DNA of 64,000 bases, from positions 15,564,501 through 15,628,500 of the forward strand of contig OX387200.1 of the NCBI GenBank assembly GCA_947561715.1, given 5' to 3'. Source of the stretch: Ascidia mentula (lineage: Eukaryota > Chordata > Ascidiacea > Phlebobranchia > Ascidiidae). The notes under the pieces were generated by a model. That model was not told where the DNA came from. It was given only the letters and a program-made list of their open reading frames with translations, and made no database searches. The position numbers were made by a program, and so were the translations under genes. This document shows positions 1-11,487 of this stretch, piece after piece. How positions within the stretch are numbered: the stretch's first letter is position 1; each line of letters begins with the position of its first letter.

Positions 1-960
1 CTAAAACAACAAAAGTGAATTCTTGGACGTCCCCATTCAACTTAATTAAGTGAAAAAATTCCAGTGAAACTTAGAGGAAATTATTGTAACTTACAGCTGG
101 TTGATACAATGTTGGGATTGCTGGTTGATACAATGTGGTGATTGTCATACAAAGCTTACCATATATTCTTGAATAAAATTTTAACGTGATATTTTCGTTG
201 AATGATATAAAGCTTCCAATTTCAAACAAATTTTACCGCCCGGTGATTTAACTATGGGTCGTGACCCCATATGAAATCGCCAAAACTGATGTTGGGTTCA
301 TGAAACAAATGTTTTTTTTGCATCTGGATTTCAAACATCGTGTTGATTACTGGGGCCAGGAGTTGTAATTGGGTCCAACACATTTTTTATTGCCTGAACT
401 ATTGAACTTATGACGCATTTGCACCGAAGTGTGAATTCTATTTCTGCTCAAAAATTTTAAATGAGTTGGTATTTTAACTCATGCCACGATTATCTGTATG
501 CCCCAGGCAAGTTTTGTGCAAAATTTAAAAACATTTAATAGACCGAAAAGGTTTCAAATGTTCGCCTATATCAAGCGACTACACCACTGCCTGCTTGCTG
601 CCTCAATATACATACCTTGTATTAACAAAAATAGTCAGAATTCGTAATAAAGGGGTGTTAAAGTTCCATTGGCTGTTTTTGGATGGACATTTTGTTCTAA
701 TATGTGTATATACTTGTTTCATGTTTTTCGTAAATCCTTTGAAGTTGTGTTCACTCGTGCGTGAAATATATTTCGTTCAAAAAGAAAGTTTTTAATGAGT
801 ACCGAGTAATGCAGTACCATTTGGTGTGCCAGTAATCACAGACAAATAAGCCTTTGGTTTGTAACGTCACAGAGACATATATAATCAGCAGTGTCTTCAC
901 GGGTGTGAAACATATTTACGGTATGCCCTCACTAAATATTCTGCATAGTCTACAGACCTA
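1..960. other. Intergenic, no gene recognised
   Basis: I see no conserved coding sequence here. The only open frame of note (595-795) is low-complexity and matches no family I recognise. A short direct repeat lies at 96-143. The stretch ends where similarity to the second duplication unit begins, near 961. Confidence 0.6.
96..143. repeat. 24-bp tandem repeat, two units
   Basis: Two adjacent 24-base units (96-119 and 120-143) both begin GCTGGTTGATACAATGT and differ at only a few bases near their ends. No function is evident. Confidence 0.7.
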
Positions 961-1028
961 CGCTAAAAGACACCTTACTATACAGTAGTAGAGGTAAGTT
1001 ATTAGGCAGCGTGTATTACCTTGCAAAA

Positions 1029-3421
1029 ATGAAAAGTAATTTGGAATTAGTGAGCGTTGAGGATTTCAAGGATTTGGCGCGAGATAAGATTACCGCAAAA
1101 GGATTCGACTCTTATTATTTTGCATTCGGCGGTGAAGGACAAACTATCAAAGATAATCACGATGCCTTCAAAAGGTTAATTGAGTGTTGGATTCTTTGCG
1201 CCTGTGAAAAGCAACTAGAAAGTTTTTTTTCTCATATAAAGCATTCCAACCAAATTTTGAGCACAACGTAAAAATTATTGTACTTCAACCAAGCGAAAAT
1301 TTTTTTACAGTTGAAGAATTTCCTAAAATATTAACAGGAACACTTGCCTATAAACATATTTAACTATTTTGTAAAGTAAATTCTATTGTAACATAACCTT
1401 TTTTTGCACCAGAATATTAATTTACATATTTTTTTAGTTTTCATTGCAAAATATCTGTTTTGCCGAACAGCCTAAAGTAAGCAAAACTAAAAAACATTTT
1501 TTAGTTACCAATTTCATGTTGATGTGCCAGGTACAGACTGCGCCCTCGTGTGTTGAAGGACGTTTCATCAGTCGATCTTTCAACAACAATTCTGGGAAAA
1601 AGAATTTCTTTTCCAGTTTGCGCAGCACCAATCGGATTGAACAAACTTTTACATGAAGATGGAGACGCGGCAATTGCCAGAGGTACATTGCTTTTGTTTG
1701 ATCTTAGAAATATATATTGTCAATTTCCAGGAAGGTTCGTTTTTTTTATGTTTTATGCGTTGCAGCAACATTCGACATGGGTACAGGATTTGTTTTAAGT
1801 ACTTGGACGACAACGGACATGAGTGATATTGCAAGGGAAGTTCCAAATGCACTGAAATGGATTCAAATTCAATTCTTTAAGGTGGTTGGATATTCTAATG
1901 AATTAAATGATATAAAATGCGTTTTCTCCTCAGCCTTGCTTGTGTTTTAACAAAATTCTAGATAATGGTATGTGTAAGTTTGCGTCTCTTGTAACCAAAA
2001 ATTAATTTCCTCAAGATAGGTTTATGGTGTCAATATTATTTGCTTTGTGAGATTTTTGTACATTCGGTACAACCATGTACAACATCAATAATTTTGTTAT
2101 TTGACATATTGCTTTTCAGGACAGGGACTTTTTAAAGAATCTCATAAACCGGGGAGAAGCAAATCTATTTGATGGTTTTGTTCTAACCATTGACCAACCA
2201 GTCATCGGCACGCGATATAACACAAGAAGAGGCAAATTTTCTAAACCCCCATGCTTGAGGTTTTCGAAAACAATCTTATCATTAACTACGGTTGGCACCA
2301 ACAACTACAACTTTGTTCAGTTTTCCACATTGCCCTAAAACAGAAAGCGAGAGCCGCGGTCAAATTTTTGCCAATACCAAGTTAGATCCAACTGTCCAAT
2401 GGTCCGACATCGCCTGGCTAAAGAAATTCACGAAACTGCCTATCTATTTAAAAGGGATTTTGGACGGTTTGCAAAGTTTTCATTACCGGTCTCTGTATAC
2501 CAAATAATGTAAACCTTTCTCCGTGGTATTTTTAGGCGAAACAGCAAGAAAGGCAATGGAATACGAGGTTGATGGTATAATTGTGTCTAACCACGGGGGA
2601 CGACAATTGGATGGAGTTCCTGCCACGGTGAGGAGATTACAGTATGGAGGTATATCGTATCGTAACCAGTGGTGCCATTGAGGGGGTATATGCGAACACA
2701 TTTTTCAAAATTATTGACTTCAAATATAGTAACCCTGTTTATATTAATTTTCATATTTTTCTGATCAATCCGTTTTTGATTTTTGTGGCCAGCACACCCA
2801 CTAACCCAATAATTCACAAATGATTTTCAAGTTTATCATGTTTAGATTGATGTATTGAAAGAGGTAATCGAAGCAGTTGATGGAAAGTGTGACGTATTTC
2901 TTGACGGTGGAGTGCGAAATGGAACAGATGTGCTCAAAGCAATAGCTTTGGGAGCCAAGGCCGTTTTCATTGGGAGTCCTGTATTCTGGGGCCTGGCGTG
3001 TAATGTAATGACATAAAATTTTCAGAAGATTTTGGGTTAAATGTTTTTTTTTTAATTGAAAGCTTATGTGCGCGAAGCGATGACCTAGAGAGCCAAGGCC
3101 GAGTCCTGTAGCTTGGGGGCTAGTATTTACGTATTATTATCGCCAAATTTTGCCCTTAATAACATGTTTTTCGGCTTACGTGTTATTGGTAATTGACGTT
3201 ATTTTTTTGTTAGGGAGAGGAAGGAGTGAAACAGATTTTTACAATTCTACGGGACGAATTTATGAATGCGATGCAGCTGATGGGTAAATTCTTTCCGTGA
3301 TGTACTTGAAAGTAATTATTTACGATTCAATACATGTAATTTAGGTTTTACATCAATTGAAGAACTTCAGGTTGCGAAACATATTGTGGTTCATGAGGAC
3401 TATTTTAATTGTCGTCGTTAG
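1029..3421 (+). CDS. FMN-dependent 2-hydroxyacid oxidase, copy A
   Basis: Nine exons: 1029-1174, 1531-1682, 1766-1881, 2120-2259, 2321-2466, 2536-2627, 2846-3004, 3214-3283, 3345-3421. All phases close and give 365 residues, close to the 370 of HAO1 (glycolate oxidase). Family role: FMN-dependent oxidation of short or long 2-hydroxy acids, usually peroxisomal. Visible signatures are [14 protein letters not shown] (active-site His and Arg), LKGIL (FMN-binding Lys), [16 protein letters not shown] (phosphate loop), LSTW (Trp113), IDQP and GTR. Tyr29 matches the N-terminal active-site Tyr. The second active-site Tyr (human Tyr132) is Gln135 here, in IQIQFFKDR. The C-terminus, NCRR, is not a classic SKL peroxisomal signal. 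I chose ATG 1029 because the family N-terminus aligns from there. A polyadenylation signal lies about 690 bases downstream. Whether glycolate is still the substrate is unknown. Confidence 0.93.
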
Positions 3422-4843
3422 CATTTGGAGAAAAGTACTTTGTCATAATTTGATTTTACTATGGCAAGTTTATCACATTGGAATATTTACGTGATACGGT
3501 GACAACACAGTTGAAATTGTGTATCTTTTTTGTTCCATTTAGTAAGCAAATGCTACTTAACAAATGCTGATCATATTCCGTGCTAAAAAGACAACTCGTT
3601 GTCAACGCGAAATTGTGTGTGGAAATTGAAACTCCTATGGAAGCATACAATATATCAGAAGACATGCATTAGTTTCGTGAATACAGATCTATTGACGATA
3701 AATATTGGTGACAAAGGCACACAGCGAAATTGCATCTTCTACATTTTAAATGAAGAGGCTTGTATTTATAGAACACTGCCACGAAGTACGTGTTTGAAAG
3801 GAAAACAGTTAACAACGCGATAAATCAAGTTTTCCAGTTGGTCGTAGCAAGGCCACGGGAAATACCAACAACATTTCGGCAACATGATGGAACCTTACGA
3901 ACAGCAATGCGTCAAAAGCACAGAAATTAAAGCGAAAGTACATGAAGGATGTTTGCGTCGATAATTGCTGAGGCATCTTAGGTCGTGTGTGAATTATCGA
4001 ATAGCGTATAAGTAGAATATCCTTCAAAACACGATGGAAAACAAGCACAGCACAAGGAACTGTTTGAATTTTCACCAATAACATAAACAGATAGTACAGG
4101 TAAAAAGGCAATAAATCTTATTTTAAACCTAAAATATAGTGTGCACCTCTACTTGTATTTTCCTAGATAGACAGATATTCCACTATTATTTTAAACCGCA
4201 AGGCGGCAAACTTCCACAAGCGTAAAAAGCCGCCAGACATCATACGTTGGATTCAAGCTCCAACAGATCGTAGGTGCCGGGAACGGGAAGAAATCTGGCT
4301 AGATATGACCTATCGGCATATTTTACGCCATCGCTGGTTGATGGGTTGTGCGCCTCTTCGTACACCTATGGGGTGAATAATATGCAAAACGTTTTCAGTG
4401 AAAACTGTTATGACGCCCTGGGAACTAATTAAAATTTTCAATTTTAGACATTGTATAATTAAGGCTACAGGGGTTTAATGGCGAATATATTCAAATAATC
4501 ATAACAACAATATGTATTGAAAGTGAACACCCATAGCATAACAACTAACTTTCAGATCTACCACAACTGCAATGACAAACGTCTTGGGATAACATTTCAC
4601 AAAATTTTGAAACGCCAATCCACGAATATCAAGATACGATTTCTGAATAGACTTTAAGCTCGGGTAATATTGCAGCACAACCGTGTCACTAATATCAAAC
4701 ATGGCAAACGATTTCCGGATTAAAATATATTTTTTTCGATGGTTACCGTTGAAGTTGTTGAGTTTGTGGTTGTAGAAGGTAAACACAGGATCAAATTTCA
4801 TTAAACTATTGCGGATTTGACTCAATTTTGCACAACTACTTAC
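3422..4843. other. HAO-A 3' flank and convergent intergenic region
   Basis: This probably contains the long 3' UTR of copy A, ending after AATAAA at 4110-4115. It is about 98% identical to the matching flank of copy B. Open frames on both strands recur in both copies (about 3599-3823 plus, 3809-4111 minus), but only because the DNA is recently duplicated. A plus-strand open segment (about 4156-4380) preceded by an acceptor-like CCTAG shows one silent and three replacement differences between copies, so I do not call it coding. Confidence 0.6.
4110..4115 (+). promoter_or_regulatory. Candidate polyadenylation signal of HAO copy A
   Basis: This AATAAA lies about 690 bases after the stop codon and recurs in the duplicate at 11488-11493. 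Its use is inferred from position only. Confidence 0.45.
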
Positions 4844-6235
4844 CTTCTTTGCAATCTCCCTTAGTTCTCGGGCCTCTGCTTTTCCAGTGGAATCGACCAT
4901 GGATGCAAACGAACCATTTGATTCGGTGAGGAGAATGTGCGGTTCGTCAAACTCGACAACCTTGCCGGCATCCAACACCTTGTATACAGAATGGTTTGAT
5001 TCAAGCTCAATTGGGACCCGATTACTCAATGGCGATCCTCACCAGTACTCGATCTGAGTCGATGACGGTATTGATGCGATGAGCAACTGTGATCACTGTA
5101 CAGTGCTTGAATGTACTTCGTATTGTAAGTTGAATGAGTCAGTCCGTCCTACCGAATTAACGCCATGTTTAGATTTTACTAGGCGCCGAACGGAAGACAA
5201 ACGAAACAAAATCATTTAATGTCCTAAGGCAACCTGGGATGTAAATTACAATACCACTCTTTAAGTGTGATAAAACAACTACATCGGATTCTCTAAACAC
5301 AGGCTATTGAAAAACGTATCAAGTACGACATTTCCTTGGTATGTTGATCAAGCAATTAATTTCACCAACAGCTTCTCTATAATTGCAATTTAAATAGGTT
5401 CTGGAATCTATAACAACAAATGATGCCTGTCGGTAATATTTAAACAAACTATGACCCATCTCTTTCAGAAATGAAACATGAACCTCATGTCAACATTGGC
5501 TGTAGCTTCATCAACGATACGAATCATATTTTTCCTTAAGATTGCTCGAGCTAAGCTGATAAGTTGCCTTTGTCCGACACTGAAGTTGCCACCAGCCTCC
5601 GAAACTTCGTATTCAAGTTTTGCTGGGAAACTTTCAATTAGCGGTTTCAATTTAACATGTGTGAAGACAAACAACATTCTAATGATCTAGTTGTGGCATT
5701 GAATTGTTCCTGAGATCGAATCAACCTTATCAACGGGCGCCAATGTTCATATTAGTCTTTGCCTGTAATGGTGAGAAGAAAATTGGCGTATTATGTGGTG
5801 GCTGAATGTACCGTAAATGAATAGAAAAAATCTTTATTCAGGCAATTTGGGTGCAATAAGCGGTTGGTTGTAACCGAATTCCTCTGTACTTGTTTAAAAA
5901 ATATAGCTAAAGATAGCTGTATACCGGAATCAAAATACACATGCATCTCTAATGTAATCAATTGAAAAACCCATCTCAAGTGCAAAAAAAACATTTTTAA
6001 GTGCGACAGGTCACGCGTTGTTATGCTACTTGTAACTTAATACTTGCGATAATCACTACGTAATAGATGTCATCGAATTGCTCTTCCGGGAAAGCACCAT
6101 CTTCTGGATTGGTCAAACAGTTGGCAGAGGTTAAGACACTCAACGGCGGTTTTGTACTTTAATACCTGTGTTGAACATGATAATGGTGCTGTTGGCTGGC
6201 GACATATTACACGTTGATGGCTGCAGAGTCATGTA
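4844..6235 (-). pseudogene. Broken 3' fragment of an ABCC4-like transporter
   Basis: Three exon equivalents of the downstream full-length gene are recognisable. 5484-5656 holds the second nucleotide-binding domain signature [15 protein letters not shown] and Walker B. 5043-5148 is the H-loop exon, ending SDRVL. 4844-4978 runs VLDAGKVVEF to AKK. Damage seen directly: the acceptor of the first exon is CAT instead of CAG (5657-5659); an in-frame TGA replaces the CGA of the intact copy (5141-5139, minus strand); and Walker B carries an Arg ([12 protein letters not shown]) inside its hydrophobic strand. Upstream, everything equivalent to 13222-15828 and about 16059-17503 of the intact copy is missing. 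Only intron sequence (5764 to about 6038) and a frameshifted piece of the extracellular-loop exon (about 6039-6235) remain. This is almost certainly a non-functional relic. Confidence 0.9.
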
Positions 6236-6963
6236 CCCTATATTTGTATTCAATCGATCCGGGTTTGTCTAATTGGCTCCTGCTTTTGTACTTGGTACTG
6301 CATTTTATACTTGGTACTAAACCATAGAAGTAGCAACCAGTGTACAAAGAAACCTTAGGTCAGCAGATCAGTAGGTGCTGAAGTGCGTTGTCATATTGTT
6401 TAGTAATTGGAACACGAGAGTATATTGTTATGCAATTGCTGTATAAATTATTTGTATCATTGTCCATTTTGCTTTCAAAAGGACTTATTCTTGGAGCAAC
6501 AGTTACTTTTTTAGGATAAAGCTTGTCATGTTTTCGGCGAGGTGGTTTAAAGAACCAAGTGCGATACTTTGTGCCTCTTTTTAAATTGGTTTTGGTTTTT
6601 GGAGACAGAATCAAATGAGTTGAGATAACCGTTATGGTCATTACATGCATGTTGGGCAAAAATGTCAAAAAATATTAAAAGTGCAGCAAAGTAATCGTTG
6701 CATTTCGTTGGAGCTGACTATCATTCCGACATTTCAGTCAATACGTTTTGTTTACAAGTGGAACTCAGTTAAATCGGATTCGATTTGTTTCCAAACTGAC
6801 GCTGTGCATTTCGTGGGGTAAAGATAAAAATCACTTTGGAACATAACTGACGAGCAGAATTTGCCTGTGGTAGTGATAAAAACAAAGAGTAAAAAACAAA
6901 TTAAATGCACTGTGCACGATAAAAAATTAAAAATATTATAAAATACACGCCGACCAGGGAGGT
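6236..6963. other. Intergenic, no gene recognised
   Basis: AT-rich sequence between the eroded transporter fragment and the retroelement remnant. One minus-strand open frame (6360-6668) has no recognisable motif. Confidence 0.5.
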
Positions 6964-7550
6964 TTACATGTTAAAAAGTCGTAATGGCACAGAGGGTGTA
7001 TCGGCATTTACTTCAATCTGTCCAAGGATTGTTGACTTGTAAAAGTCGACCTTGTGCGTTGGATTCACCACAACATGTTGACAAACATCCGAAGAAGGGC
7101 TCGTCATGAGTTCCTTGAAGTGTCGTGACAAGGTTTCGTCTTGTCCGGCCAATGTATGTTAAACCACAAGAACAAACAAACGTTAGATCGCGTGTTAGCG
7201 TTGGTTCCCGGTCCTTCAGAGGAAACAAAGTGCAAAGCTTGGTGCTGTCAAAAAAGAGACGCAGTTGTGTTTTGCCTTGTGTGAGGTGGGCGACACACCT
7301 GCGAATTTCCTTCGATATCTGTTTTGAAGCAAGGCCGAGATAAGGAAGTCGCATAAGCAGGTGTTGCTGGGGTTGCTTTGTCGCCTCGGGTAGCCATTGC
7401 GTCGCAGGGTAGTCTTCATTGCCTGAAATTCCTCGCGCACGAGTTTAAATGAGCTGCATATGTTATATGCACGGTGTAACAAGGCAATAACAATGTTGTA
7501 CTTGTAGCGGAGTGGGGTGAAGCTTCTCCAGTTTGGATGGAGCCCATTGT
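6964..7550 (-). mobile_element. Penelope-like retroelement remnant (3' end of RT plus GIY-YIG)
   Basis: Read on the minus strand, three frame-shifted pieces follow the C-terminal order of a Penelope-like element. About 7545-7400 reads WRSFTPLRYKYN, LLHRAYNICSSF, and NGYP, typical of the end of the reverse transcriptase. 7354-7100 begins LPYLGLASKQISKEIRR, the linker preceding the endonuclease, and continues into CSCGLTYIGRTRRNL, the GIY-YIG endonuclease core. 7080-6964 reads NPTHKVDFYKSTILG, the downstream part of the endonuclease region. Frameshifts separate the pieces and no upstream RT core (YADD region) is present, so the copy is dead. Assignment rests on remembered family motifs. Confidence 0.72.
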
Positions 7551-7933
7551 GTGTTGCTTTTTAAATGTTTTTGTTTCAAAAAATTCCATTTCTTGCAAAT
7601 GCGTACATCAAGAAATCCTTACAAATTGAAGGAAAATGGCGCTTCTCTCTTTTGGAAACAATTTACACGAAAAAAGTCATTCTCGATAAACTTTACAAAT
7701 TTACGCGATTGTAGAAAGTTGCATAAAGAGGGTAAAATCGTTTTTTGTTGGTTTTTACGTAGGCCAAACTGAACGACAGTTGAACAATCAGGAATGTCTT
7801 CAAGTACGGGTAATTCTTCATGTAGTATTTTGAAAAGTCCTTGGTAATGATACTCTTGCACAAAGGCTACTTTCTTGCGAATAGCACAGCAAAAGAAAGG
7901 ATATATGTTTGTGAACATTTTATGTAGGACCAT
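7551..7933. other. Sequence between retroelement remnant and duplication unit B
   Basis: A minus-strand open frame (7619-7933) ends at the retroelement remnant and might be more of that element, but I cannot recognise a domain in it. Similarity to unit A begins at about 7934. Confidence 0.35.
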
Positions 7934-8020
7934 CGCTAAAATACGCCTTGCTTTACAGTAGTAGAGTAAGTTATTAAGCAGTGTGTATTACCTTGCAAAA
8001 ATCACAACACATTTTGGGGA

Positions 8021-10799
8021 ATGAGTATAACAATGGAACTAGTCAGCATTGAGGATTTCAAGGATTTGGCGCGAGATAAGATTACCGCAAAAGGATTCGA
8101 ATGTTTTTATTTTGCATTCGGCGGTGAAGGACAAACCATTAAAGATAACCACGATGCCTTCAAAAGGTTTGAAAATTGACTTCTTATGCATCCACTATAT
8201 ATACATAAGGAAGTAATACCAACAGGCTTTATATGACCTTGTGGCCGAGAAAAGTTATATGAAGCATTCCAACCACTTTTTGGGCACAATGTAAAAACTA
8301 TTATACTTATACCATGCGATAAATTTGTTTATAACTGTTGAAGAATTCCCATAATATCAATACTTGCATATAAACATATTTAACTATTTTGTAAATTAAA
8401 TTCTCTTGGAACAAAACCTTTATTTTGCAAAGAGGCCATTAGTACTGCATAGGTTAGGGTTACACGCGAATATCAATTTAACTACTTTTAGGTTATTGTT
8501 GCAAAATTTTTGTTTCACTAAACAAAGTGAAGAATGAAAAAAATGCAAAAATGCTTTTAAGTTGTATATTTCTCGTTGATGTGCCAGGTACAGACTGCGC
8601 CCTCGTGTGTTAAACGACGTTTCATCAGTCGATCTTTCAACAACGATTCTGGGAAAAAGAATTTCATTTCCAATTTGCGCAGCACCAATTGGATTGAACA
8701 AACTTTTACATGAAGATGGAGACGCGGCAATTGCCAGAGGCACAGTAGTTTTGGCGGATTTTGTCGCAAATTTTCCACATGTAAAAATGTTTTTCCGTTA
8801 CAGCAACATCAAACATGGGCACAGGATTTGCTCTGAGCACTTTGACAACAACAGACATGAGTGATATTGCAAGGGAAGTTCCAAATGCTCTGAAATGGAT
8901 TCAGATTCAATTCTTCAAAGGGGTTGGATATTCTCAATAATTAAATGATATAAACAGCGTTTACTTGCTTGACAAGAGAATGTCAAACGCTTCTCCTTAG
9001 CCTTGCTTGTGTTTTAACAAAATTCTAGGCAATGATATGCGAAAGTTTGCTTCTCTAAATTATTTCCTACAAATAGGTTTATGGTGGCAAATGCCAAATA
9101 CATTCGGTACAACCACATCCAACACAGTGGTGGGATTCATGTATTTTAGCCACCTGTTATCTCACTAGCAGCATGTCACAGGAACCGCGGGAATACAGAG
9201 CTCGAAGTAAAACATAGGCTTACACATACGGTTGTCAACAACCGGTGCGCATAGGTCATTAAATTCCAGAAGAAGGTTCGCGCGAACCGGTGCGAACGGG
9301 CTGAATCCCATTTTGTTATTTGACATGTTGCGTTTCAGGACAGGAAATTTTTAAAGAATCTCATAAACCGCGGAGAAGAAAATCTCTATGATGGTTTTGT
9401 TCTCAGTATTGACCAACAAGTCATGGGTACGCGATATAACACAATGAGAGGCAAATTTTCTACACCCCCATGTTTGAGGTTTCCCAAAATAATATTATCA
9501 TTAGCCACTGTTGACATTAACAACTACTTTGTTTAGTTTTCCACATTGTCCTAAAATAGAAGGCAAGAGTCGTGGTATTACTTTTGCCAAAAACATGTTA
9601 GATCCATCTGTCCAGTGGTCCGACATCGCCTGGCTAAAGAAATTCACGAAGCTGCCTATCTATTTGAAAGGGATTTTGGACGGTTTGCGAAGTTTTTATT
9701 AACGGTCTCTGTATACCAAATAATGAAAACCTTTCTCCGTGGTATTTTAAGGTGAAACGGCAAGAATGGCGATGGAATACGAGGTTGATGGTATAATTGT
9801 GTCTAACCACGGCGGACGACAATTGGATGGAGTGCCTGCCACGGTGAGTAGATTACAGTATGGAGGTATATCGTATCCTAACCAGTGGTGGGATTGAGGG
9901 GGTTTATGCGAACACCTTTATTAAATTATCTACTTCAAAAATGGCAAGCCTGTTTATATTGATTTTCATATTTTTCTGATCAATCCCCTTTTTTGTGGCC
10001 ACCACACCCACTAGCCTAATAATTCACAAATGATTTTCAAGTTTATCATGTTTAGATTGATGTACTGAAAGAGGTTATCGAAGCAGTTGATGGAAAGTGT
10101 GACGTATTTCTTGATGGTGGAGTGCGAAATGGAACAGATGTGCTTAAAGCAATTGCTTTGGGAGCCAAGGCCATTTTCATTGGAAGTCCTGTATTCTGGG
10201 GCCTGGCGTGTAATGTAATGATATAATATTTTTGGTTAATTAGGTTTGCAGGCTTGGCAGCCCAGGCATTGCAGCCTAGCTGGATCAGCCATCCAAGCCT
10301 GCAAACCTAATGATCGCGATACGATAGCTGTGATCGCCAAGCAAGGACCTGCGCAGTGGGACGATCCTGCCAATCATGCCATTGCATGAAATATTACTGC
10401 ATATTTTGGGTTAAATGTTTTTTTTTTATTTCAACTGAAATCTTATATTCGCGAAGCGATGACCTAGAGAGCCAAGGCCGAGTCCTGTAGCTTGGGGGCT
10501 GGTATTTATGTATTATTATCGCCAAATTTTGCCCTTAATAACATATTTTCGGCTTACGTGTTATTGGTAATTGACTTTATTTTTTTGTTAGGGAGAGGAA
10601 GGGGTAAAACAGATTTTTACAATTCTACGGGACGAATTTATGAATGCGATGCAGCTGATGGGTAAATTCTTTCCGTGATGTACTTGAAAGTAATTAATTA
10701 CGATTCAATACATGTAATTTAGGTTTTACATCAATTGAAGAACTTCAGGTTGCGAAACATATTGTGGTTCATGAGGACTATTTTAATTCTCGTCGTTAG
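8021..10799 (+). CDS. 2-hydroxyacid oxidase, copy B (diverged, possibly failing)
   Basis: Exons by alignment to copy A: 8021-8166, 8588-8739, 8804-8922, 9339-9478, 9537-9682, 9752-9843, 10056-10214, 10592-10661, 10723-10799. No in-frame stop occurs. Two splice donors are altered. Exon 2 ends before GCACAG where copy A has GTACAT. After exon 3, GTGGTT has become GGGGTT, so the nearest donor (GTTGGA) adds one Gly in frame. Active-site changes: the N-terminal Tyr is Phe (CFYF), the conserved Trp is Leu (LSTLTTTD), and the second Tyr is Gln as in copy A. The [14 protein letters not shown] and [10 protein letters not shown] motifs are intact. The start ATG at 8021 replaces the copy A start; an in-frame ATG follows at 8033. 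This may be a neofunctionalised paralogue, a gene reduced in splicing efficiency, or a young pseudogene. Confidence 0.75.
10239..10311. repeat. Foldback element in HAO-B intron 7
   Basis: A perfect 19-base inverted repeat, ATTAGGTTTGCAGGCTTGG (10239-10257) and its complement (10293-10311), encloses a 35-base GC-rich loop. It lies inside a stretch (about 10220-10400) absent from the same intron of copy A, so it arrived after the duplication or was lost from copy A. Confidence 0.85.
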
Positions 10800-11487
10800 C
10801 ATTTGGAGAAAAGTACTTTGTCATAATTTGATTTTACTATGGCAAGTTTATCACATTGGAATATTTACGTGATACGGTGACAACACAGTTGAAATTGTGT
10901 ATCTTTTTTGTTCCATTTAGTAAGCAAATGCTACTTAACAAATGCTTATCATATTCCGTGCTAAAAAGACAACTCGTTGTCAACGCGAAATTGTGTGTGG
11001 AAATTGAAACTCCTATGGAAGCATACAATATATCAGAAGACATGCATTAGTTTCGTGAATACAGATCTATTGAAGATAAATATTGGTGACAAAGGCACAC
11101 AGCGAAATTGCATCTTCTACATTTTAAATGAAGAGGCTTGTATTTATAGAACACTGCCACGAAGTACGTGTTTGAAAGGAAAACAGTTAACAACAGGATA
11201 AATCAAGTTTTCCAGTTGGTCGTAGCAAGGCCACGGGAAATACCAACAACGTATCGGCAATATGATGGAACCTTACGAACAGCAACGCGTCAAAAGCACA
11301 GAAATTAAAGCGAAAGTACATGAAGGATGTTTGCGTCGATACTTGCTGAGGCATCTTAGGTCGTGTGTGAATTATCGAATAGCGTATAAGTAGAATATCC
11401 TTCAAAACACGATGGAAAACAAGCACAGCACAAGGAACTGTTTGAATTTTCACCAATAACATAAACATATAGTACAGGTAAAAAGGC

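Larger units (their letters stand above)
961..5763. repeat. Segmental duplication unit A (HAO plus ABCC 3' end)
   Basis: This stretch is collinear with 7934-13221. Similarity starts at CGCTAAAA (961 and 7934) and runs through the oxidase gene, its 3' flank and the convergent transporter exons. It stops being collinear after TTAGTCTTT (5755-5763; compare about 13213-13221). Beyond 5763, unit A continues with displaced blocks matching about 15829-16058 and 17504-17710 of unit B. The original unit was therefore longer and has suffered internal deletions. Divergence is uneven: by eye about 10% in oxidase exons 3-4, but about 2% in the last exons and 3' flank. Confidence 0.93.

Noticed and set aside
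3599..4111. Open frames shared almost exactly between units A and B on both strands
   Set aside because: They overlap on opposite strands, lie in the probable HAO 3' UTR, and their similarity reflects only the DNA identity of the units.
4156..4380. Plus-strand open segment after an acceptor-like site, present in both duplication units (also about 11530-11752), as a possible exon of an extra gene
   Set aside because: Conservation is explained by recent duplication. Of the four differences I saw, three change the amino acid, and I recognise no domain or upstream exon.
4499..5029. A 176-residue minus-strand open frame taken as one protein
   Set aside because: Only the part encoded by 4844-4978 is transporter sequence. 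The rest is intron or 3' flank read through, and the equivalent frame in unit B is interrupted by a stop.
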